Notes under the pieces: model-generated
What the model was told of the DNA's origin: nothing
What the model saw: only the letters and a program-made list of their open reading frames with translations
The model's database searches: none
From: Promethearchaeota archaeon
GTDB lineage: Archaea > Asgardarchaeota > Lokiarchaeia > Sigynarchaeales > SOKP01
Assembly: GCA_019894875.1 (NCBI GenBank)
Contig: JAGXNR010000033.1
Span: 1-29,795, forward strand
Reading direction: 5' to 3'
DNA: 29,795 nucleotides
In this document: one piece after another, positions 23,757 to 29,795 of the stretch
Position numbering within the stretch: position 1 is the stretch's first letter
Layout of the letters: every line of letters starts with the position of its first letter
Position numbers and translations under genes: made by a program

Positions 23757-25247
23757 TTAAATGACACCATCCCAAGCCTTCCGGAAGGTCTCATTAGGAT
23801 TATTTTCTAACTTTGATTTAATTCCTAACATCATTGTGGCTCGTTGATTTAGATTATAGGGTGTCCACTCTGGCAACCGTTCGTGATTTGGATTACCTGT
23901 ACGAGCAAAACTTAACCAAGTATCCATCATCACCTTAGATACTGCTTCTGCTTGATCAAAAGAATCTATAGCACCCTCAGCTAATTTAGCTGTTTTGAGA
24001 GTTCCAAAGACAAATGGGATTTCAAATGAATGATATGCCCCCCCATATTTAGATGATTTATATGTAAAATTGTAGCAATAAACATTAGATTGGTGTTTGA
24101 GATGAACCTCTATTTGGCGAATAGTTGGGATCCCGAACATAGCATCAGAAAGAATCGCATCCCAATGTCTAAAGTCACTCTCTGGATGTTTTTCCTTCAT
24201 TATTGGCTTATATACTTGAATCAATTTCTCTAAATCCGTTTCTTTTATCCCATGATTCAGAATTTGCCTTTTCATCATTTCAAACATTACTTTTTTCCCT
24301 TCTTCATTAGCTTGATTAATATAAGTTGCGATAATTCCTAACTCAGATTCGTTCCAACCAAGTATTAAAGGAACTTTACTATATTCTCCCTTCCGTATAA
24401 GATCATAAGGTTTCTCTGGGATTATAACTCCATCCACGAATGGCCTAAATGGATTTTGCTTTCCATCAGTGATTGTACCAGCAATTTTTTTTTGGTTTCT
24501 TATTAATTTGTTCATAGGAACTTCTTGCAATGCCCCAAGATCTCCCTTTTCAATATGCAATTTTGAAAATAACTCTTCTGCACCCTTCCTTGTTAATTCG
24601 GTTTGATAGGAATGGGGATTTGCAACTCCACTTTGCATAATTGCTCTGTGAAATAAACCTTTTGTACTTGGGATTGAAAGTAGGATTGCTACTGATTCAC
24701 TTCCCGAAGATTCCCCAAAAATCGTAATGTTATTTGGGTCTCCACCAAATGCATAGATGTTTCCTTGAACCCATTTTAATGCTGTAATTTGGTCTTGGAA
24801 TCCAATATTCGAGGGTATATCGGATAAATCAAGAAATCCTAAAGCTCCTAAGCGATAATTAAAAGTAACCACTACCACATCTCCATTAGATGCTAACCTT
24901 GCTCCATTCAATCGCGGTCTGGATCCAGCACCTATGAGGAAACCTCCACCATGAATATAGAACATTACAGGTCTAGCTTTATCATCTGTAGCAGGTGTCC
25001 AAATATTGAGATATAGACAATCTTCATTTTCCTCCTGTTCAATTGGATCTAATTCCTTATGGTTTTGGAAACAAATTGGTCCAAAACTAATAGTATCTTT
25101 AATTCCATTCCAGGGATCCATGGATTGAGGCTCTTGAAAGCGTAAAACCCCTTTTGGTGGCTTAGCATATGGAATGCCTAAAAAATATTGACATTTTGGT
25201 GTCTGAATTCCCCTAATTTGCCCTTTATGCGTTGAAACGATGACCAT
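23757..25247 (-). CDS. Type-B carboxylesterase
   Basis: The 496-residue alpha/beta hydrolase has the full carboxylesterase/cholinesterase layout: YFLGIPYAKPPKG (21-33), the NEDCLYLNIW signature (74-83), oxyanion-hole HGGGF (99-103), the nucleophile elbow GESSG with Ser180, acid Glu302 in NESELG, and catalytic His406 in GAYHSFEIPFVFG. It hydrolyses carboxylic esters. There is no signal peptide, unlike many family members, so it is probably cytoplasmic. It is convergent with the thiolase-like operon and divergent from the toxin-antitoxin pair. This family is mainly bacterial and eukaryotic, so the gene may have been acquired, but its base composition matches the surroundings. The physiological ester is unknown. 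Confidence 0.92.
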   Translation of the reverse strand: MVIVSTHKGQIRGIQTPKCQYFLGIPYAKPPKGVLRFQEPQSMDPWNGIKDTISFGPICFQNHKELDPIEQEENEDCLYLNIWTPATDDKARPVMFYIHGGGFLIGAGSRPRLNGARLASNGDVVVVTFNYRLGALGFLDLSDIPSNIGFQDQITALKWVQGNIYAFGGDPNNITIFGESSGSESVAILLSIPSTKGLFHRAIMQSGVANPHSYQTELTRKGAEELFSKLHIEKGDLGALQEVPMNKLIRNQKKIAGTITDGKQNPFRPFVDGVIIPEKPYDLIRKGEYSKVPLILGWNESELGIIATYINQANEEGKKVMFEMMKRQILNHGIKETDLEKLIQVYKPIMKEKHPESDFRHWDAILSDAMFGIPTIRQIEVHLKHQSNVYCYNFTYKSSKYGGAYHSFEIPFVFGTLKTAKLAEGAIDSFDQAEAVSKVMMDTWLSFARTGNPNHERLPEWTPYNLNQRATMMLGIKSKLENNPNETFRKAWDGVI

Positions 25248-25336
25248 ATTCTTAATAAATGAGAAGCTTCTTAAATTATATTCTTTTTAAGTGGTTTCAC
25301 AATTTAAAAGTATAAATACGAAAAAAAGCATTTCTT

Positions 25337-25368
25337 CCGAAAATATATAAATATACCGAAAAATATAT
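25337..25368 (+). promoter_or_regulatory. Tandem repeats over the TATA box of the toxin-antitoxin operon
   Basis: Two direct repeats, CCGAAAATATAT (25337-25348) and CCGAAAAATATAT (25356-25368), are 19 bases apart. They flank TATAAATA (25346-25353), which is centred about 27 bases before the ATG at 25376, consistent with a leaderless message. AbrB-fold antitoxins commonly repress their own operon, so these repeats are the likely operator. Confidence 0.5.
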
Positions 25369-25375
25369 TAAAATT

Positions 25376-25627
25376 ATGACAACACAAGATAAATCAATTG
25401 TCGGAAAAAAAGGGGAGATTCTTCCTAAAAAACATCTTAGAGTAATTTCGGGTATCAGTCCTGGTGATAAAATCTTAATTGAAGCTTATCCTGGTGAGTT
25501 AATTGTAAAAAAAATATTTTCAGTTGAGGAATTACTAAAAATGCAAATTCTTGCAGAAGGAACGGTGGATGGGATCGAAAAGGAAATTGAAGAAGAAAGC
25601 AAGAAACAAAACGAGATGACTGATTAA
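25376..25627 (+). CDS. AbrB/MazE-type antitoxin
   Basis: The 83-residue protein begins with a swapped-hairpin AbrB DNA-binding domain: KKGEILPKKHLRVISGISPGDK (11-32) followed by ILIEAYPGELIVKKI (33-47). The acidic C-terminal tail, EKEIEEESKKQNEMTD, is the kind of flexible segment that wraps and blocks a toxin. Its stop overlaps the ATG of the PIN gene by one base, the classic antitoxin-toxin arrangement. It should neutralise the downstream ribonuclease and repress the operon through the tandem repeats at 25337-25368. Confidence 0.85.
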   Translation: MTTQDKSIVGKKGEILPKKHLRVISGISPGDKILIEAYPGELIVKKIFSVEELLKMQILAEGTVDGIEKEIEEESKKQNEMTD

Positions 25628-26115
25628 TGCAAATTCAAAGGCTTATTTTTGATACAACCTATATTCTCCCATTATTTGGTATTAAAATTACAGATTTATC
25701 AAAAATAAATGAGGGTATAAAAATCATTTGGGAAAAAGGAATAAAAGATTTTGAAATATATCTACCGACAATTTGTCTTATTGAAGTTCTTTATAAATTA
25801 ATTAGAGAATATAGGAATACAAACAATTATGAAATTCTAAAGAGGTATCCAATAGCAATTCCTACTATAATGACTTCTCAGAATGTTAATCTTTTTGATC
25901 CGCACCTAAATTCAACAGCAAGTCAAATTTCTTTAATAATCCGTCATAGTGGTCATATTGATATTATGGATTGCTTAATCGCAGCTAGTGCCGCAGCCTT
26001 AAATGGTATTCTCCTAACTGAAGATAATGAACTAAAAAACAGATTAAAAAATATTCCTGAGACAAAAATTATCCCAACTTGGTCATGGAGTGAACTAGTT
26101 AATAAAATAATCTAG
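25627..26115 (+). CDS. PIN-domain toxin, VapC type
   Basis: The 162-residue protein has the four acidic positions of a PIN-domain ribonuclease: Asp9 in IFDTTYI, Glu53 in CLIEVLYKL, Asp115 in IMDCLIAASA (with Asp112 nearby), and Asp133 in LLTEDNEL. These bind Mg2+ or Mn2+ to cleave RNA, often tRNA in VapC toxins. It overlaps the antitoxin stop by one base and has no promoter of its own. It is slightly longer than typical VapC (about 130-140), with the extra length in the helical region 55-110. All catalytic residues are present, so the toxin should be active. The RNA target is unknown. Confidence 0.85.
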   Translation: MQIQRLIFDTTYILPLFGIKITDLSKINEGIKIIWEKGIKDFEIYLPTICLIEVLYKLIREYRNTNNYEILKRYPIAIPTIMTSQNVNLFDPHLNSTASQISLIIRHSGHIDIMDCLIAASAAALNGILLTEDNELKNRLKNIPETKIIPTWSWSELVNKII

Positions 26116-26230
26116 GATTATAATAAAGCTTTACTAAAGGAGTTTTTTTCTTATATTAAAATCGCTGAATCTTTTAATAAAATTTATCAACTAAGGGAGA
26201 GATTTCCCATATTAAAGAAGTAAGAAAAAT

Positions 26231-26240
26231 TTATATAAAA
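26231..26240 (+). promoter_or_regulatory. TATA box for ATP-citrate lyase operon
   Basis: TTATATAAAA lies about 70 bases upstream of the TTG start at 26305. A start site about 25 bases downstream would leave a leader of roughly 40-45 bases that includes the AAAGTGA ribosome site. The gap of 189 bases after the PIN gene supports an independent promoter. Confidence 0.45.
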
Positions 26241-26304
26241 ATGGATTCTTCACAACTTATTGGTTTTATCAAAATGTTAAATAAACAGAATGAGAAAGTG
26301 AACT

Positions 26305-27594
26305 TTGGCGCAAAAAAATATATATGAATATGATGCTAAAAAATTATTAGCAAGTGAAATACCAAAGTATTATCCAGAGTTTAAGTATCATAATAAATTA
26401 GTCGTGGTTGAACGTGATACCGATTTAGAACAATTAGTTAAAGATAATCCATGGATTGATTCAGAAAAGGTTGTGGTTAAACCTGATCAACTATTTGGGA
26501 AAAGAGGTAAAGCTAATTTATTATTACTCGATGCGAATCGTGATGAAATGAAGCAATTTTGTATTGATAACTTGGGTAGGGTATACGAAATTGGGAACGT
26601 AAAAGGTGAATTAAAACGCCTTCTTGTAGAACCCTTTATTCCTCATGAAAAGGAATATTATGTATCGATAACCTCAGATAGAGAAAATGATATAATTCAT
26701 TTTAGTTTTGAGGGGGGCATATTTGTCGAGGAAAATTGGGATAAAGTGATTCATATACTTGTTCCACTTGGAACTGATATAAATTCTTTTGATTTAAAGA
26801 GCAAAATACCCGATCTTGGAGATTTACAAGATGTTTTAATTTCCTTCATTAAAGCTCTTTATCAAGTTTACGTTGATCAAGATTTTGCATTTCTTGAAAT
26901 AAATCCTTTTGCTATCACTAAAGAAAAAGAAATTGTGCCTTTAGATGTGAAAGCTCGATTAGATGATACTGCTATGTTTTTACATTCAAATTCCTGGGGT
27001 AATCCTTTAAATCCTATAGAATTTCCAGCTGGCTTTGGCCAAAAAATGTCAGAAGAAGAGGCAATGATTCACGAGTTAGATGAAAAAACGGGGGCATCTC
27101 TTAAACTTACTATTTTAAATCGAGGAGGTCGTGTATGGACTATGGTTGCTGGTGGTGGAGCCTCAGTAATTTATACTGATACTATTGTTGATCTTGGATT
27201 TGGTAATGAATTAGGGAATTATGGTGAATATAGTGGAAATCCTTCACGAGAACATACTGAAATCTATGCTCAAACACTTATAGATTTAATAACAGCAGAA
27301 CCAGATCCACAGGGAAAACCAAAATATCTAATAATTGGAGGAGGAATCGCTAACTTTACAGATGTTAAAGTTACATTTACCGGAATTGTTAGTGCTATAA
27401 AAAATTCCGTAGATAAACTAAAGAAAGCAAATGTAAAAATATTAGTTCGTAGAGGGGGTCCTAACGAAAAACAAGGATTAGAGTTAATGAAACAAGTTGG
27501 TGAAGAAACAGGTATACCTATTGATGTGTATGATAGATATACTCATATGACAAGAGTAGTTGAATTAATTAAAAATGCAGAGGAAAGTTCCTAA
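26305..27594 (+). CDS. aclB: ATP-citrate lyase, small (ATP-grasp) subunit
   Basis: With the large subunit it cleaves citrate using ATP and CoA to acetyl-CoA and oxaloacetate, the defining reaction of the reductive TCA cycle. The 429-residue protein begins IYEYDAKKLLASEIPKY, carries FLEINPFAI (about 193-201) at the end of the ATP-grasp domain, and has VAGGGASVIYTDTIVDLG (283-300) and ELGNYGEYSGNPSREHTEIYAQT. The last two are specific to ATP-citrate lyase rather than succinyl-CoA synthetase. The start is a TTG at 26305 with AAAGTGA a few bases before it. The large subunit follows after a few bases. Split two-subunit enzymes are known from Chlorobium and other autotrophs; animals have a single fused chain. 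Confidence 0.94.
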   Translation: MAQKNIYEYDAKKLLASEIPKYYPEFKYHNKLVVVERDTDLEQLVKDNPWIDSEKVVVKPDQLFGKRGKANLLLLDANRDEMKQFCIDNLGRVYEIGNVKGELKRLLVEPFIPHEKEYYVSITSDRENDIIHFSFEGGIFVEENWDKVIHILVPLGTDINSFDLKSKIPDLGDLQDVLISFIKALYQVYVDQDFAFLEINPFAITKEKEIVPLDVKARLDDTAMFLHSNSWGNPLNPIEFPAGFGQKMSEEEAMIHELDEKTGASLKLTILNRGGRVWTMVAGGGASVIYTDTIVDLGFGNELGNYGEYSGNPSREHTEIYAQTLIDLITAEPDPQGKPKYLIIGGGIANFTDVKVTFTGIVSAIKNSVDKLKKANVKILVRRGGPNEKQGLELMKQVGEETGIPIDVYDRYTHMTRVVELIKNAEESS

Positions 27595-27608
27595 AGAAGG
27601 TGAAAATG

Positions 27609-29444
27609 ATGGAAGATTACGATTTATTTGATAGAAATACTCAAGCTATAATTTATGGTTTTCAAGCAAACGCAATCCAAAGGATGTTAGATTTCGATTA
27701 CGTTTGTAAAAGAGATAAGCCCTCAGTTGCAGGAGTAATACGACCAACTCAAACTGCTGCTGTTGCATATCATAAAACTTTTTGGGGATCTAATGAAATT
27801 GTAGTGCCAATCTATAAAACACTGCAATTAGCGATCAGGAATCATCCCAACGCTGATGTCATGGTGAATTTTGCTTCATTTAGATCTGCATATCCTACAA
27901 GCAAAGAAGCACTTGAATCCGATACGATTCGAACTGTGGCGATTATTGCAGAAGGAATGCCAGAAAGACAAACTAGACATCTAATTAGGATTGCAAACGA
28001 AAGAAACAAAGTAATTATTGGCCCCGCAACAGTGGGAGGAATAAAGGCGGGTGCTTTTAAAATAGGAAATACAGCAGGGACTCTAGAAAATATAACTCTT
28101 TCTAAATTATATAGACCGGGTTCTGTAGGATTTGTTTCTAAGTCTGGTGGTTTATCAAATGAAATGAATTTCATGATATCGCAAACTACTGATGGGATTT
28201 GTGAAGGAATAGCGATTGGAGGAGATAGATATCCGGGATCCCAATTAATCGATCATTTATTGCGTTATGAAGCAAACCCTAGCATTAAAATGTTGGTTGC
28301 ATTAGGTGAAATTGGTGGAAAGGATGAATATGCAATTATCGATGCAATCAAATCGGGAAAAATTACTAAACCGTTGGTGATTTGGGTTGCTGGAACGGGA
28401 GCACGGATCTTACCAGCAGGATTACAATTTGGGCATGCTGGAGCTATGGCAGGAAGTGATATGGAAACTGCCGAAGCAAAAAACAAAGCTTTGAGAGAAG
28501 TGGGTGCTAAAGTTCCCGATTCCTATGAAGATTTAGATAAGTTAATAAAGCAGACTTATGAAGAATTAGTGAGTAAGGGAATAATTAAACCTGCTGAAGA
28601 ATTTGATCCACCTAAGATACCGATAGATTTTAATGATGCAACCCGATTAGGATTAGTCAGAAGACAGACGGATGTGGTTGTTACTATAAGCGATGATCGT
28701 GGAGAAATCGTCACCTTTAATCAAATACCACTGGATAAAATTATACAGGAAAATAAATCATTGGGCTATGTAATCGGATTATTGTGGTTTAAACGAGAAT
28801 TACCAGAATTCGCACAACAATATATCGAATTTGTTTTAAAACTAACAGCTGATCATGGTCCAGCAGTCTCAGGGGCTCATAATGCAATAGTTACGGCTAG
28901 AGCAGGAAAAGATTTAATGTCGGCTTTGGCGAGTGGGATTTTAACTATAGGTCCACGATTTGGAGGAGCTGTATCAGATGCTGCGAAATATTTCCGAGAA
29001 GCAATGCAAAAACAAATGAAACCAGTCGAGTTTGTAAATTATATGAAGGATGTAGTTCAGATTAATATCCCGGGAATAGGTCATAGAGTTAAATCAGTCC
29101 AAAATCCTGATATGCGTGTTGTTTTACTTAAGGAATTTATACTCAAAAATTTCCCTAAACATCCTCACTTAAATTATGCTTTAGAAGTTGAGAAGGTTAC
29201 TACATCAAAAAGAAATAACCTGATATTAAACGTTGATGGTTGTATTGGTATTACCTTTTTAGATTTATTGGAAAATCTAGATTATAGTTTAGAAGAAATT
29301 GAAGATGTAATTTATAGTGAAGCGTTAAATGGGTTGTTTGTCTTGGGAAGAACTATTGGGATGATGGGTCATATTTTTGACCAGAAGAGGCAAAGAGCGG
29401 GATTATTTCGTCAACCTTATGATGAAATATTATTTACAGAATAA
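27609..29444 (+). CDS. aclA: ATP-citrate lyase, large (catalytic) subunit
   Basis: The protein, 611 residues from this start, has a succinyl-CoA-synthetase-alpha-like part (about 1-320) with VGFVSKSGGLSNEMN and the phosphohistidine loop FGHAGAMAG (His276). It also has a citrate-synthase-like part (about 370-611) with DHGPAVSGAHNAIVTARAG and LTIGPRFGGAVSDAAK, both near-identical in type to known ATP-citrate lyases. The frame opens with a GTG at 27600, but GGTG at 27599-27602 is the ribosome site, so the ATG at 27609, or 27606, is the real start. It is 5-14 bases after aclB, depending on the start. It forms the hetero-oligomer that makes acetyl-CoA from citrate. An isocitrate-dehydrogenase-like gene follows after 87 bases. 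Confidence 0.95.
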   Translation: MEDYDLFDRNTQAIIYGFQANAIQRMLDFDYVCKRDKPSVAGVIRPTQTAAVAYHKTFWGSNEIVVPIYKTLQLAIRNHPNADVMVNFASFRSAYPTSKEALESDTIRTVAIIAEGMPERQTRHLIRIANERNKVIIGPATVGGIKAGAFKIGNTAGTLENITLSKLYRPGSVGFVSKSGGLSNEMNFMISQTTDGICEGIAIGGDRYPGSQLIDHLLRYEANPSIKMLVALGEIGGKDEYAIIDAIKSGKITKPLVIWVAGTGARILPAGLQFGHAGAMAGSDMETAEAKNKALREVGAKVPDSYEDLDKLIKQTYEELVSKGIIKPAEEFDPPKIPIDFNDATRLGLVRRQTDVVVTISDDRGEIVTFNQIPLDKIIQENKSLGYVIGLLWFKRELPEFAQQYIEFVLKLTADHGPAVSGAHNAIVTARAGKDLMSALASGILTIGPRFGGAVSDAAKYFREAMQKQMKPVEFVNYMKDVVQINIPGIGHRVKSVQNPDMRVVLLKEFILKNFPKHPHLNYALEVEKVTTSKRNNLILNVDGCIGITFLDLLENLDYSLEEIEDVIYSEALNGLFVLGRTIGMMGHIFDQKRQRAGLFRQPYDEILFTE

Positions 29445-29531
29445 CTTAAATTTTAATAAATTAGAAAGATTGAAGTTCAATTTTAAATTTTAAAACAAAT
29501 TAATGTAAAAATAAATTGGAGGCAATTTAAG

Positions 29532-29795
29532 ATGAAAGAAATTGTTGAAAATGCGAAAAAACATTTTGAGGAACTTGTTAAAGAGCAACTAGAAAGAGTT
29601 GAACAAATGAAAAAGGCTGGAGACTGGACAAACTACTCCAGTTTGGAACCTATAATTATTGGAATCGTTAGTGGAGATGGAATAGGACCGTTTATCACAA
29701 AACACGCACATGCTATTCTAGAGTTTCTGTTAAAGGATGAGGCAAACAGTGGAAAAGTGGAATTTAGAGTGATTGAAGGCTTAACAATTGAAAAC
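29532..29795 (+). CDS. Isocitrate/isopropylmalate dehydrogenase family, N-terminus only
   Basis: The first 88 residues are inside the window and the rest runs off the right edge. GGAGG lies nine bases before the ATG. After an unusual helical, charged extension of about 38 residues, the Rossmann-like start IIIGIVSGDGIGPFITKHAH (41-60) shows the family's GDGIGP signature, followed by KVEFRVIEGLTIEN. The family includes isocitrate, isopropylmalate, homoisocitrate and tartrate dehydrogenases. Its place right after ATP-citrate lyase favours isocitrate dehydrogenase, which would supply citrate precursors by reductive carboxylation of 2-oxoglutarate in a reductive TCA cycle. The catalytic residues are outside the window, so the exact enzyme is not certain. 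Confidence 0.8.
   Translation, partial: MKEIVENAKKHFEELVKEQLERVEQMKKAGDWTNYSSLEPIIIGIVSGDGIGPFITKHAHAILEFLLKDEANSGKVEFRVIEGLTIEN

Noticed and set aside
27600..27608. GTG at 27600 as the aclA start
   Set aside because: The GTG is part of the GGTG ribosome site that properly serves the ATG at 27609 or 27606.
1..29795. CRISPR arrays, insertion sequences, tRNA or rRNA genes
   Set aside because: No regularly spaced repeats, transposase motifs, terminal inverted repeats around a gene, or tRNA T-arm/cloverleaf patterns were seen while reading the window.

Overview
This is an AT-rich window from an archaeal chromosome. The archaeal signs are TATA-box promoters close to start codons, GGTG/GGAGG ribosome sites, frequent TTG starts, a SelB-like elongation-factor paralogue, a thiolase + DUF35 pair and a PIN-domain toxin operon. 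A protein starting at 2073 (- strand) has a gelsolin-like N-terminus on a long coiled coil. Together with split ATP-citrate lyase and several SCP2-domain proteins, this points to an Asgard archaeon, most likely Lokiarchaeia-like. That placement is inference from gene content, because no rRNA or ribosomal protein gene is present.

Layout. 1-2100: two minus-strand coiled-coil proteins, one with the gelsolin-like domain. 2200-4040: a hexapeptide-repeat protein without the usual metal ligands and a SelB-like protein without a P-loop. 4140-7380: an APH-fold kinase, class II fumarase and an epoxide-hydrolase-type alpha/beta hydrolase, all minus strand. 7500-15000: a carbohydrate region with GH3, a small hypothetical gene, a 5'-truncated uroporphyrinogen-decarboxylase-family gene, and a minus-strand run GH29 > LamG protein > SCP2 protein. 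15080-18730: nitronate-monooxygenase-like protein, ferredoxin-nitroreductase fusion and a GPH-family sugar symporter. 18950-20930: sucC-sucD. 20990-23710: SCP2 protein, then thiolase-like + DUF35 + SCP2 operon. 23757-25247: type-B carboxylesterase. 25376-26115: AbrB/PIN toxin-antitoxin pair. 26305 to the end: ATP-citrate lyase aclB-aclA followed by the start of an isocitrate-dehydrogenase-family gene.

How the genes fit together. Fumarase, succinyl-CoA synthetase, ATP-citrate lyase and probable isocitrate dehydrogenase cover steps of the reductive TCA cycle, including its diagnostic citrate-cleavage step. The glycosidases lack visible signal peptides, so with the GPH symporter they suggest import and intracellular breakdown of xylose- or fucose-containing oligosaccharides.

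The most unusual item is the operon at 21606-23712. Its thiolase-fold enzyme has glycine where the nucleophilic cysteine belongs, and it is coupled to a DUF35 zinc-ribbon/OB protein and an SCP2 protein. This arrangement recalls the thiolase-like acyl-CoA retro-aldolases (Ltp2 type) and a split version of eukaryotic SCPx.
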